From contig JACKHG010000003.1 in the NCBI GenBank assembly GCA_020639115.1, positions 1 to 64,000 of the forward strand: a DNA stretch of 64,000 nucleotides, given 5' to 3'. Shown here one piece after another: positions 1 through 10,631 of this stretch (position 1 is the first letter of the stretch; each line of letters begins with the position of its first letter). The DNA is from Phycisphaerales bacterium (GTDB lineage Bacteria; Planctomycetota; Phycisphaerae; UBA1845). The notes beneath the pieces were generated by a model. That model saw only the letters and a list, made by a program, of their open reading frames with translations, was not told the DNA's origin and searched no databases. Position numbers and translations under genes: made by a program.

Positions 1-58
1 CGCAATGGCGGGAGGGAATTCTCATGGGCGTCAGCAGCAAAGTTGGGAATTGGACTAG

Positions 59-472
59 TCATGCGACGCTCCAACGGATCGTGAACAGGTCCGCCAATGT
101 GGTCTTTCGACTGAGCTGCTTTTCGAGCGCCTCGATCAGCGTGTTCCGCTTGTCCGCGATCTCGTCTTCCCTGTCGAAGATGCCCTGACGCTGACGACGT
201 TTCGTTTTCTCAAGCGATTGGATCTTCTCCTGAACCTGACGCTGCTGATCGGTGGTAGTGGCGACGCGTGCCTCGCGATTCAAGACCTTGATCTGCTGCT
301 TGGTGAGGTCAAGTTCCTTCTCGGCCGCGACGATCATGTCGTCCGCCCACTTCTCAAGTCGTTCGCGTTCCTGCTGGAAGTGCTGATTGTTGACCTCCAG
401 CGAGCGACTGATTGTCGCCTTCACGTGCCGGTCAGCATCGTCCGCGACCCGATCTGGGTGTGAAATGTCCAC
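59..472 (-). pseudogene. C-terminal remnant of a large SNF2-type helicase (DISARM DrmD-like tail)
   Basis: About 137 codons ending at a TGA at 59-61. The translation is a long charged helix region (RHVKATISRSLEVNN, then a coiled coil rich in E, K and R) ending in LFTIRWSVA. From memory this helical tail with a terminal FTIRW signature is the extreme C-terminus of very large SNF2/helicase proteins found in bacterial defence loci such as DISARM; that assignment is recall, not a search. None of the helicase motifs are present: in the minus direction the frame runs upstream into DNA that also encodes the plus-strand zinc-ribbon gene from 465, so the gene seems cut at about 470. It could instead be a short independent coiled-coil protein starting at GTG 472. 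I favour a truncated relic. Confidence 0.5.
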
Positions 473-812
473 GATGACCCGCCAGACAACACCGGCCCCG
501 CAACCCCGCGCTGCGGCGCAATTCTGCCGCACGTGCGGCAGACCACGGGGATCTGCTGTGCGCACCGACTGTCCGGCCTGCACCGACCTGTTTTCCCTGC
601 GGCCCGGGCAGGTGCTGCACAGCCCGCGGACCGGCCAGCCATGGTTCCGCTCGACGGGCCAGCGCAAGCTGCGCCGCGCCGACCTGGCGGAAACGCGGCA
701 TTCAGGTATTCGCCGGACGGGTTCAATTGAAAACACGAATCAGTTACGATGGTGGATCGTAGCCATCATCGGAATCTCCATCTGTGTTTGGCTGCATCTG
801 CTCGTGAGTTAG
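465..812 (+). CDS. Small zinc-ribbon protein with C-terminal membrane anchor
   Basis: A 115-aa frame starting at ATG 465 (ATG 474 is an alternative). It has a CxxC ... CxxC zinc ribbon near the N-terminus (FCRTCG and DCPACTD), a basic, proline-poor middle, and a hydrophobic C-terminal helix (WWIVAIIGISICVWLHLLV) that would leave the ribbon in the cytoplasm. Function unknown. It is divergent from, and slightly overlaps, the helicase remnant on the minus strand, and lies about 100 bp before the HEPN gene. The two CxxC pairs plus the clean membrane helix at the end argue for a real gene, but the reading relies on composition only. Confidence 0.5.
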   Translation: MSTMTRQTTPAPQPRAAAQFCRTCGRPRGSAVRTDCPACTDLFSLRPGQVLHSPRTGQPWFRSTGQRKLRRADLAETRHSGIRRTGSIENTNQLRWWIVAIIGISICVWLHLLVS

Positions 813-917
813 GAGTTCGGCACGTTCACAGCGGTCTGCCCGTTGCCTCCATAACACGAAAACGACAGAGGCAACAACAGAACGCGGCACGAGCGTCCGA
901 ACGACCGGGAGGACAGG

Positions 918-2504
918 ATGGCGCTACCGGACGGCGAAGAACACACGTTGGTCGCAGGTGGATTTCTGTCGCCACCCCGACTGGTGAACGCGCTTCGTGC
1001 CTATTCCGCTGAAGCCAAGAACCGGGCCTGGATGGTCAGCAACAAGGCGAAGCTCTACGCATGGGCCGAAAGCGCGTTCCGGCCGGACAAACCCAGCCTT
1101 GATGACTTTCGGCGCATCTACGACGAGCTGCGCCGCTACTGGCAGGTCTTCCGCGGGGGCAAGGCTTGGTCGCCGGAACAGACGCACGCGGTTCTCATGT
1201 CGGACGCATGCCGATCCTGCGCTCGCGACCAACTGGACCTGATTCGGTTCTCCAGGCGACCCGACATTGCCGCCATCTGGCGATGTTTGGAGGCGATGGG
1301 GGGCGTCAAGACCCTCCGGCGCGGCACGGCGTCGATCATGGCCGTTTCGAAATTCCTGCATTTCTTCAATCCGCGGCTCTTCCCGATCTATGACAACGCC
1401 GTCGTCCGACATCAGGCGTTTCCCGTCTTCGCCGAGTCGCTGAAGGAGTCGAGGACGAAGTGGGCACCGCGCACGGCGTCGCTCAAGCAAACCTCGGCAT
1501 ATCTGCTGGGCCTTGGGGACTATCTTGATTACCTGCTGTGGGCCGCAGACAGCTGGGCTGGCGTTGACGCCGACGAAGCCATGCGACTGTTCGTTCGTGA
1601 GTTCAACGAGATGATCGACCGAGAGCAGCGGGGAGCCCGTGTGCCCGCGGCGATGGAACGGAATTACGCCAACGCCTTCGAGTTTGCCATGATCGGGGAG
1701 GTCGCGCGGCGCAAGGGCACCGTGCTGAGCGACCAGAGCCGCAACAAGGCGGAAGCGAACCAGCAGACGAGGACCAGCGCCACGGCTGGAACCCTACCGG
1801 GAACCGCAGCTGACTCGCTTTCGCTGGTGACGCAAGCGGACCTTCTCCGTCAGCGCTATCACGCGCTGCCCAAGGCCGCGCGTGAGGCGAACGAGGGCTA
1901 TCGCATCCGCGTCTGGCGAGCGCTGTCCTGGTTGGATCGGGCTGAGCGACACGACCCAGCCGACATCGAGGGGCGGTTCATTTCGGCGTGGATCGGTTTC
2001 AACGCGCTGTACGGTCAGCTTGATCCCGAGCGGCGGGCCTATGGTGATCGCGAGGCATGGTCGACGCTCCTGGCACAAGTCTGGCGGATCGACAGCCATG
2101 GGCAAATACAGAGGGCGATGACAAAGCGGCGACTGGCCATCTTTCGCATCATCGACGACAAATATCTGTATCATCGCTTCTGGGCGGAGGGCGATGCAGC
2201 CATGCCCACCTTTCACGAAGAACGACGGCATGCGATGGCTTGGTTCGACGGCCCCAAGATGCAGAAAGTGCTGCGGCTGCTTTTCGATCGGCTGTACGTC
2301 ATGCGCAACCAGCTGCTGCATGGAGCGAGCACGAAGGGCAGCAAGCTCAACCGCCGTCCTCTGCGCGAGGCGGGCAATCTCCTCATTGAACTGCTGGCGG
2401 TGATGCTCGGCGTCGTGATCGACCATGGCGCGGGCGAAGACTGGGGGCAGCTGTGCTATCCGCCGGAAGGACCGAAGCCGGGCAAGTCGCTCGCAGATGG
2501 CTGA
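918..2504 (+). CDS. HEPN-domain protein with an N-terminal uncharacterised domain
   Basis: 528 aa, preceded by a GGGAGGACAGG ribosome site. The C-terminal 220 residues carry the features of an all-helical HEPN domain: a region of the type RIRVWRALSWLDRAE, then FISAWIGFNALYG, and near the end LYVMRNQLLHG, which contains the R-x4-H motif (R463, N464, H468) used by HEPN ribonucleases and toxins. The N-terminal half (about 1-260) is a separate domain with a patch KFLHFFNPRLFPIYDN that I do not recognise with confidence. The two parts are joined by a low-complexity linker rich in T, S, A and Q (about 275-300). It is followed by a small ORF and a nuclease-EVE gene on the same strand, so a role in defence or abortive infection is plausible. 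Catalytic activity is inferred from the motif only. Confidence 0.75.
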   Translation: MALPDGEEHTLVAGGFLSPPRLVNALRAYSAEAKNRAWMVSNKAKLYAWAESAFRPDKPSLDDFRRIYDELRRYWQVFRGGKAWSPEQTHAVLMSDACRSCARDQLDLIRFSRRPDIAAIWRCLEAMGGVKTLRRGTASIMAVSKFLHFFNPRLFPIYDNAVVRHQAFPVFAESLKESRTKWAPRTASLKQTSAYLLGLGDYLDYLLWAADSWAGVDADEAMRLFVREFNEMIDREQRGARVPAAMERNYANAFEFAMIGEVARRKGTVLSDQSRNKAEANQQTRTSATAGTLPGTAADSLSLVTQADLLRQRYHALPKAAREANEGYRIRVWRALSWLDRAERHDPADIEGRFISAWIGFNALYGQLDPERRAYGDREAWSTLLAQVWRIDSHGQIQRAMTKRRLAIFRIIDDKYLYHRFWAEGDAAMPTFHEERRHAMAWFDGPKMQKVLRLLFDRLYVMRNQLLHGASTKGSKLNRRPLREAGNLLIELLAVMLGVVIDHGAGEDWGQLCYPPEGPKPGKSLADG

Positions 2505-2541
2505 ACGCCTCCACGGCAGCCCCGTTCGAAGGGAGAACGGC

Positions 2542-2826
2542 ATGGAAACAGTGCACGATGACAAGCGCTTGCGGAGCATCTACGACGCAGGGCAGGGCTA
2601 CATCTACAACGACTTCGAAGGCGACCACCGCACGAAGAGCAGCGCCGAGTCCAACAAGCTCCATCGTGCCGGTTGCGCGCAATGCGACCCGCGCCGGGAT
2701 CGCAACGCGATGACCACGCAGACAAGCGGCCAGAAGATCTTCTTCGCCACCCGCAAGGAGGCCTTCGACTGGCTGATGGAACACCGTGCAGGCAACTACA
2801 CGCGCTGCGTGGTGTGCAATGCGTGA
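2542..2826 (+). CDS. Small hypothetical protein in the defence-like cluster
   Basis: 94 aa from ATG 2542, with GGGAGAACGG just upstream as ribosome site. The sequence is hydrophilic, with aromatic patches (IYDAGQGYIYNDF), one CxxC in the middle (GCAQCDP) and another at the extreme C-terminus (RCVVCNA), which could bind one zinc ion. No family recognised. It starts 37 bp after the HEPN gene, and its stop overlaps the GTG start of the nuclease-EVE gene by 4 bp (GTGA), which suggests the three genes form one transcript. It might be a small regulator or antitoxin-like partner, but nothing in the sequence proves this. Confidence 0.6.
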   Translation: METVHDDKRLRSIYDAGQGYIYNDFEGDHRTKSSAESNKLHRAGCAQCDPRRDRNAMTTQTSGQKIFFATRKEAFDWLMEHRAGNYTRCVVCNA

Positions 2827-3626
2827 TCCCCTCAATGATCGAGGTACCTCCGTCGATGCCAAAGGCTAAAAAAAAGACCCGACTGCAGCCGGAGCGGATC
2901 GCCGTGCCCGGCATGCACTATGCGCCCACGAACGAGCTGGGTGTCGTCTATCTGTTCGCGCTGCTCGCTCCTCGGCTGGGCTTCAAGGGCATCGAGAAGA
3001 TTCAGAGCGGGTTCCCCGACTGCACGGCACGGCGTCGAACGGGGGACGGCGACAAGCTGGTGCGCATCGAGTTTGAGTACAGGTCCTCGTCCTTCCGGGC
3101 ACACCGGCATGATGCAAAGCAATGCGATTGCGTTGTCTGCTGGGTGCACGACTGGCCGGATGTTCCCCGTCGGGTCGAGATCATCGAGCTGCGTTCCAAG
3201 GTGGGACTTGGACGCGACGTATGGATTCAACCCATTGATGATCGGTACTGGGACGAATTGGACGCCGGATGGACGCGTGGACACTGGTCGGTTCCGTCGC
3301 TTGCGAAGCCGGGGGACCTGGTGCTGATGTACCGCACGCGGCCGTGCAAATGCATTCAGGATATCTTCGTCTTGGACGACCGCGTGCGCAAAGACCTGCA
3401 ATGGCACTACATGGCGGATGTACGTCGCGTTGCCAGGATGAAATCGCCATTGACGTTGGAGCACATGCGTCTCAGCCGGGTCGTTGGTTCCGCATCGTTC
3501 ATCCGGCGTTCGATGCAAGGCCGACCGCGTGTGACCGAGTATTGGCCTTTCCTGTACGACCTCATCGTCAAGCTCAATCCGGCTCTGGAATCGAAGCTCC
3601 GGCGCTATGCGCCCCAGTTGCTGTGA
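2823..3626 (+). CDS. Putative PD-(D/E)XK nuclease fused to an EVE/PUA-like domain
   Basis: 267 aa from GTG 2823 (GTGA overlap with the preceding gene) or 263 aa from ATG 2835. Counting from ATG 2835, residues 30-125 look like a nuclease core: an opening helix NELGVVYLFALL, then FPDC (D62) and VRIEFEYRSSSF (E79, E81), followed by AHRHD and the strand CDCVVCWVHDW. D, spacing of 17, then E-x-E fits a PD-(D/E)XK variant. Residues 128-240 (WIQPIDDRYWDE, then GHWSVPSLAKPGDLVLMYR) resemble the EVE/ASCH PUA-like fold that reads modified bases. Together this suggests a modification-dependent (type IV-like) restriction enzyme. The fold assignments are by eye; the EVE part is the surer of the two. Confidence 0.6.
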   Translation: MIPSMIEVPPSMPKAKKKTRLQPERIAVPGMHYAPTNELGVVYLFALLAPRLGFKGIEKIQSGFPDCTARRRTGDGDKLVRIEFEYRSSSFRAHRHDAKQCDCVVCWVHDWPDVPRRVEIIELRSKVGLGRDVWIQPIDDRYWDELDAGWTRGHWSVPSLAKPGDLVLMYRTRPCKCIQDIFVLDDRVRKDLQWHYMADVRRVARMKSPLTLEHMRLSRVVGSASFIRRSMQGRPRVTEYWPFLYDLIVKLNPALESKLRRYAPQLL

Positions 3627-4520
3627 TCCAGCCTGCACCGCGACCTCTGCTTAGGCGGCCCGTCGGCGTCAAGAGACTCATCGAAAGATCGCCGAGTACT
3701 GCCGCTTTGGGAGCAGCCGCCTGGGGGGGACGCCGGGCGTGAGCGGATCAAGACGGGGTCCGAATACCAGACGGCGGCGGACGGGAACGCAGCCGCGTGG
3801 AACGGGCAGCACCTTGTCGTAACGCGTTACTAATTAATCGGCTTCGATTCACCATGAATACATGCAAAGACCGTTCGGTTGGGGAAACGGATGACGCCCC
3901 TTGTGCCGCATGGCCTTGTGGATGCGACCCTGTTGTTTTCCATATTAACATTTAGCATATCGCGGGGCCGCGGGTAGAAAAGCGCAGACCGGACGGCATG
4001 CACAGGCTTGGCACCTCGAATGGGCCGCGAAAATGACCCTTTCGCCGCGCTGCGAGGGGTCGGTGGTCGTCCTGAAAGCAGTCACGGCGCGACGTTGGAG
4101 ACGCCCAGCGGTCCTGAATGGCCCGGTGACCTCGCTGCGCGTTCGTTCTTCAGAGGGCCCAACTCGGGGGCAGTTGGCCCGAAGTGTCGCCCGTCCTTCG
4201 CGTACGGGGTGACACGAAAAAACTATGGCTAAGGCTTTCTCGGCTGATCGCGAGACCGGTCGCCGAAACCGCCTCGAGACTTCTGTCTTGAGGGGCCGTC
4301 AGGAGAACATGCCTGGGACCCCGGCCGAAGGTGGTGTCGTGATGAGTTGCAGGCTTCTTTAGTTGAGGCGGAGGCTGGCTGCTCTGGAGAAGCGCCGGTA
4401 AGTGAATCGACTATTCGAGCGGCCGCCGAACGAAGTCGTCCGCAGGCTCGAACGGACTGGCCACTGGAGGTTGCCGGTGGCCCATCGCAATGAACCAGAC
4501 GGTGGCTGTACGTGAACCTC
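3627..4520. other. Intergenic stretch without a recognisable gene
   Basis: About 890 bp between the nuclease-EVE gene and the 3' end of the integrase. The short open frames here have no recognisable motif or convincing ribosome site. A locally AT-rich patch (around 3935-3960) stands out against the GC-rich surroundings and could be promoter or attachment DNA, but no clear -35/-10 pair or repeat was found. Confidence 0.5.
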
Positions 4521-6002
4521 CTACGCGTCGTATTCCTGTCCCACGCGGTTGACAAGTTCGAGCAGCAGGCAGGGATCGTCAACATCCCCGATATAGTGCC
4601 TGGCCACGGAGCCGATCTCGTGCCCGAGGATCAGATCCGCGAGGTCGCGGCTGCGAAGCTGGCGAAACGCGACCGTCGGTGCGGCATTGCGGAGCGACTT
4701 GAGCGACACCTTTTCACTGAGCTTCGCTGCCGATTTCAATCGCTGGAATGCCCGACTGCTTCGGCTGCGGTCGTATGCGCCGCCGGTGAACGACCGGAAG
4801 ACAGGTCCTTGGTCATACCCGGCGATCTGCTGCCATCGTCTCAGCGCTTCTACCGTAGTCGGTAGCAGTGGGGTGATCCGCGGGGTGGGTTGCCCGACCC
4901 GGGCTTCGGTCTTTCTGCGCGGAAAATCCATGAACGGAGGCTCGCTTTCGAGGTGGAGATGCGACCATTCGATACGCTCGAGATCCACGCAGTCGAGCGC
5001 GCAGTTGAGCGCGAGTCGCAGGGCGGCCTCAAGCAGCCAACCCTCGCGGCGGCGCGCATGAGCTTGCCGCTTGAGTCCGCGGCCGCGGTTGGTCGACACG
5101 TCGATCGTGGCGGGATCGGTCCGCTGCCACTCCCGCGCTGCGTTGACGAGTGCGCTGAAGGCGGCGGGGGTGATCGGCGTGCGATTGTTCCGCGCGGGCT
5201 TGTAGGTCCTGCGATCGTAGCCGTCGGCCCAGTCGAGGGCATCGGAGGTGATGCCGTACTCCGGATAGCGCCTCTTGGCCCAGTTCAGTATTGACTTCGG
5301 GACCTTGCAGCGATCGAGGTACCACTTGGCCGACTTGCCTTTCGCGGCCTGGTGGACGGCGTCAAAGTACGCCCGAAAGTGCTCCGGCCGCAACACGTCG
5401 GTGCGGCAGTCACCGGTCGCTTTGACGAAGCGTTGCCAGTGGCCCAGCGTGTCGGTGATGTGCCGGGTTTCCGATGCGTGTTTGGCGACCTGGTGCTCCT
5501 GCCACGCCGCGCCGACCTTGCTGAGCTTGGGGCCGTCGCCCTTCTGCACCACCCGCGGGTCAAAGAACCGCCTGAGCCCGATCCGCTCGATGAAGCCGTC
5601 CGGATCGCGTTCGAGCTGGCGTTTCGCCTCTCGCCAGAACACGTCGCCGGGTATCTCCACGATCTGTCGGCGGGGGGTGCCGAGCGCGTCGTCGATGAGC
5701 CGCAGCTTATGGGGGTGGTCGTCGTCGATCTCATCGAGCGGGGTTCCGGCTGGCGGAAGTTCGTCCGCCGGGGGGCCAGAAAAGGGATCGTCGGGCTCGT
5801 CGATTTCGAGGGCGATGGGCTGACCGTTGCTCGCCTCGGCGATGGCCAGTGCGGCGCGGGCGTCGTCCCAGGTCTTGAAATAGGCTCTACCGCCCGCGCG
5901 GCTGATGGTGTAGAATCTGCGGCTCGCCCGGTGGTAGCTGACACCGGTGTCGGTCTTGACCGGCTTGGCTTCCCGGTTCACGAAGACGCGAGGTCGTGCC
6001 AT
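4521..6002 (-). CDS. Tyrosine recombinase/integrase
   Basis: 493 aa. The C-terminal part has the layout of a phage-type integrase catalytic domain: the beta-hairpin lysine region (FPRRKTEARVG), box II SLKSLRNAA, and the final LGHEIGSVARHYIG with the histidine and the nucleophilic tyrosine. Residues about 160-260 form the SAM-like core-binding region (WQEHQVAKHASETRHI onward). The N-terminal 100 residues are an arm with an acidic linker (DEIDDDHPH). Two departures stand out: the box I arginine is not where it is normally found (ALDCVDLERIEW), and the box II histidine is replaced by lysine. It lies 92 bp from tRNA-Ser and is transcribed away from it. Probably the integrase of a genomic island; activity is uncertain because of these substitutions. 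Confidence 0.85.
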   Translation of the reverse strand: MARPRVFVNREAKPVKTDTGVSYHRASRRFYTISRAGGRAYFKTWDDARAALAIAEASNGQPIALEIDEPDDPFSGPPADELPPAGTPLDEIDDDHPHKLRLIDDALGTPRRQIVEIPGDVFWREAKRQLERDPDGFIERIGLRRFFDPRVVQKGDGPKLSKVGAAWQEHQVAKHASETRHITDTLGHWQRFVKATGDCRTDVLRPEHFRAYFDAVHQAAKGKSAKWYLDRCKVPKSILNWAKRRYPEYGITSDALDWADGYDRRTYKPARNNRTPITPAAFSALVNAAREWQRTDPATIDVSTNRGRGLKRQAHARRREGWLLEAALRLALNCALDCVDLERIEWSHLHLESEPPFMDFPRRKTEARVGQPTPRITPLLPTTVEALRRWQQIAGYDQGPVFRSFTGGAYDRSRSSRAFQRLKSAAKLSEKVSLKSLRNAAPTVAFRQLRSRDLADLILGHEIGSVARHYIGDVDDPCLLLELVNRVGQEYDA

Positions 6003-6082
6003 GGCTTTGGCTCCCGCAAAACGTGACCCATATTTCCTTGGGGAAGCTTAGTTCGCGACCTGGTTTAGGTCAAACATTTAGG

Positions 6083-7066
<984 letters not shown>

Positions 7067-7838
7067 CGCATGAACTCCAGAACAATATGGTCCTGGCACA
7101 CGGCCTGGAACCAGGACGTCTGCACGCCGCCCGACAGCCGGCCGCCTCCTTGGGTGGCTGAAAGTCCGTGGCGAACTCGCGGACCATGCTGAGCAACTCG
7201 ATGCTGCAGAGCCGAGTGTCGCTGGCTTGGTGGATCCCGGGACCGTGTCGCCGGTGGTCAGGAGCTGGAGCGGCTTGGTCCCGCCGGGTTGGACGTCATG
7301 CCTTTGCCACCTGTCAATCTCCGGGTTCCATGCCCGGCGAACCTACCCCCAGCGTGGCCCCTGCTTCCGCCAGATCGCACCGATCTCGGCGCCGGGCGGG
7401 CCCCTCGCTTCGAGCGTCGGACCGTCGATACGCCGCGGCTGGCGGAGCGAGCTTGGTTTGGACTCGCAAAGGGCGCACTCGAATTGGCCGCGCTGTGGAC
7501 CCCGAAGTCGGTGCGCACCGTGTTCGCCGTCGCAATGAGCACGACCCGCTGCCACGATGCACACAGCCCGAACTGCCCGAGAGAGCCCCTGGCTGTGAAT
7601 ATGGGTAGCTTGTGCATCAGTTGTGGCGTCAAAGTTGGCACACCCACTTGTGTCAGATCCTGGACCCATAGCGTGCATTCGAGCTGTAATATTGGGGTCG
7701 TTTCACGCGGCCCGGCGGGGTGGTTCGAGGACAGCGCTCGGGTAATTGCACGAGCTTCACCCCTCCCTCTTGGCTCTTGTTGATGCGACACTTCGTGGTC
7801 AGGGGACGGGCGATCAACCGCCAGAGCCAACGTCGCAT
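7067..7838. other. Intergenic stretch without a recognisable gene
   Basis: About 770 bp on the right flank of the deleted integrase. Short open frames exist on both strands, but their translations are low-complexity (R, P, S rich) and unlike any family I know. It could hold decayed island DNA and the promoter of the downstream sigma54 activator, but no clear promoter was found. Confidence 0.45.
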
Positions 7839-9437
<1,599 letters not shown>

Positions 9438-9575
9438 CGCGCCAACCTGCCGGCGCGGACGTCAAGCCGTTGGCGCCGCGCGAAGGACACCTTCCTCGAT
9501 GCTGCCCCAGTGTTCCAGCCAGTAAGTCCTTTCCTCAGCTTCTGTTAGGAAAAATCCGGCTGGCGCCTGCGCAAT

Positions 9576-9590
9576 TGGCATACGCCCTGC
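9576..9590 (+). promoter_or_regulatory. Sigma54-type (-24/-12) promoter
   Basis: TGGCATACGCCCTGC matches the sigma54 consensus TGGCAYR-N4-YTGC: GG and GC are separated by the required 10 bases. It lies 83 bp before the lipoprotein start at 9673 and about 140 bp after a sigma54 activator gene, which is the expected arrangement. The upstream activator binding site was not identified. Confidence 0.6.
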
Positions 9591-9672
9591 CCCTGCACCA
9601 CGCAGTCCAACGAGACGAATGTCCGCTGGGAGTAACCGGCGTGAATGGTCTCGCGTACCGACGGAGAATGAC

Positions 9673-10107
9673 ATGACAGTCGCACGAAGTCGTTTGACTC
9701 TTCTGGTTGCAGCCGGGCTGCCGTTGGTCGGGATCCTGGGCTGCGATGGGCTGCCATCGCCGAAGTCGCTGTTGGCGGGCACTTGGGAGCTCATCCCGAG
9801 CGAGCCCCCCAACCCAGACATGAAGGACTGGCTGCTTACCTTCGACACCGCGGGCGAACTGACCGGGGTTTCGTTCACCCTCGGCGATCGGACCATCACG
9901 TGGAACGATCCGACCAGCACAACCCGTGTTGACCAAGAAGAGCTGCACATCTCGGTCACGCACATTGGGCAAACGCTGACATTCGACGGCACGCTGGATT
10001 CGGCGTCAGAACCGACCAGCGCCGATGGTTCGCTGACCGCCAGAGTGGACGTCGGCGATGTAGCAATTGCCAATTCCGAGGGGGACGCGACCCTCGTCAA
10101 GCAGTGA
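9673..10107 (+). CDS. Small secreted lipoprotein of unknown function
   Basis: 144 aa from ATG 9673. The N-terminus is a lipoprotein signal peptide (LTLLVAAGLPLVGILGC) with the lipidated Cys about 24 residues in. The mature part begins LLAGTWELIPSEPP and continues as a beta-rich domain of the kind seen in lipocalin-like or 'lipocalin-like domain' small lipoproteins (ITWNDPTSTTRVDQEELHISV, then LTFDGTL). No catalytic residues visible. It is the first gene behind the sigma54-type promoter, so it is likely made when the activator is triggered, and it precedes a tiny peptide gene. Possibly an envelope stress lipoprotein; this is inference. Confidence 0.8.
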   Translation: MTVARSRLTLLVAAGLPLVGILGCDGLPSPKSLLAGTWELIPSEPPNPDMKDWLLTFDTAGELTGVSFTLGDRTITWNDPTSTTRVDQEELHISVTHIGQTLTFDGTLDSASEPTSADGSLTARVDVGDVAIANSEGDATLVKQ

Positions 10108-10212
10108 TCCAGGGAATCGATGGACTTGCGTCTGCCCGCGTGGTGGAGAAACGGACAACGGCGCAGCGAAAACGGTGGCCGGCCAACGAAGGTCCTGAGC
10201 CGCCCGAGGTAT

Positions 10213-10229
10213 GCGGGCGCGTAGCCCGC
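10213..10229 (+). terminator. Short GC hairpin downstream of the lipoprotein gene
   Basis: GCGGGC at 10213-10218 pairs with GCCCGC at 10224-10229 around a 5-base loop. No T-run follows, so it may attenuate transcription or stabilise RNA instead of terminating it. Confidence 0.3.
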
Positions 10230-10279
10230 GAGCCGGCCTTATCCAATCGGGCGGCCAGTGTTCAAGAAGGAGAGCCGAT

Positions 10280-10381
10280 ATGGGAGATTTCATCGGGTCG
10301 CTGTTCAGCACGCTATCGGAGACGATCCTGGGCTACATCACCCAGTTCTTCGACCTGCTGTTCGGCGGCAGCCTCGGCTAA
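10280..10381 (+). CDS. 33-aa amphipathic peptide gene
   Basis: A complete small gene: ribosome site AAGGAG at 10267-10272, ATG at 10280 with 7-base spacing, 33 codons, TAA at 10379-10381. The peptide (begins MGDFIGSLFSTLSETI, ends FFDLLFGGSLG) is hydrophobic and amphipathic, with alternating F/L/I and S/T/D and no Cys or Lys, as in small membrane-active or membrane-associated peptides. Immediately behind it is a 12-bp perfect hairpin (10402-10432), so it probably forms the end of the transcript that starts at the sigma54-type promoter. No family recognised. Its good ribosome site, clean stop and hairpin make chance unlikely. Confidence 0.65.
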   Translation: MGDFIGSLFSTLSETILGYITQFFDLLFGGSLG

Positions 10382-10401
10382 CGGCCTAGCTGAGGGCGTG
10401 G

Positions 10402-10432
10402 GGCGCCGCCCGCATTGCCGGCGGGCGGCGCC
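10402..10432 (+). terminator. Strong hairpin after the 33-aa peptide gene
   Basis: A perfect 12-bp stem, GGCGCCGCCCGC at 10402-10413 with its complement at 10421-10432, and a 7-base loop. It sits 20 bp after the peptide stop codon. No T-run follows, which is usual for high-GC genomes; it probably ends or stabilises the transcript. Confidence 0.6.
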
Positions 10433-10481
10433 TCGAGATGCACACACCTGGCGATCTGCGGCCTCAGGATGCTCAAGCGAA

Positions 10482-10631
10482 ATGCTCACGATGCTGCAAA
10501 ACACGACGAGTGAAAACCATCGGCTCATCACCTTCCAACTCGAAGGGCGACTGGACGGGCCACAGTTGCATGAACTCGAGCAGTGCCGGCGGTACCCGTT
10601 CACCAGCACGAGCCGGCCGGGAGCAAGATGA
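10482..10631 (+). pseudogene. Truncated STAS-domain relic
   Basis: 49 codons from ATG 10482 to TGA 10629-10631. It reads as the first third of the STAS protein at 11277: the relic's LITFQLEGRLDGPQLHELEQC matches LTFRLEGRLGGSWVHELEQC of the intact gene. It then stops, and the DUF3313 lipoprotein begins at ATG 10628 inside the last codon (ATGA overlap). The central strand with the phospho-acceptor residue is missing, so it cannot act as an anti-sigma antagonist. Most likely a duplicated copy cut off when the lipoprotein gene came in, or left from a tandem duplication of the STAS gene. Confidence 0.65.

Noticed and set aside
7634..7652. A second sigma54-like box (TGGCACACCCACTTG) before the activator gene
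   Set aside because: The spacing between GG and the expected GC is wrong by one base.
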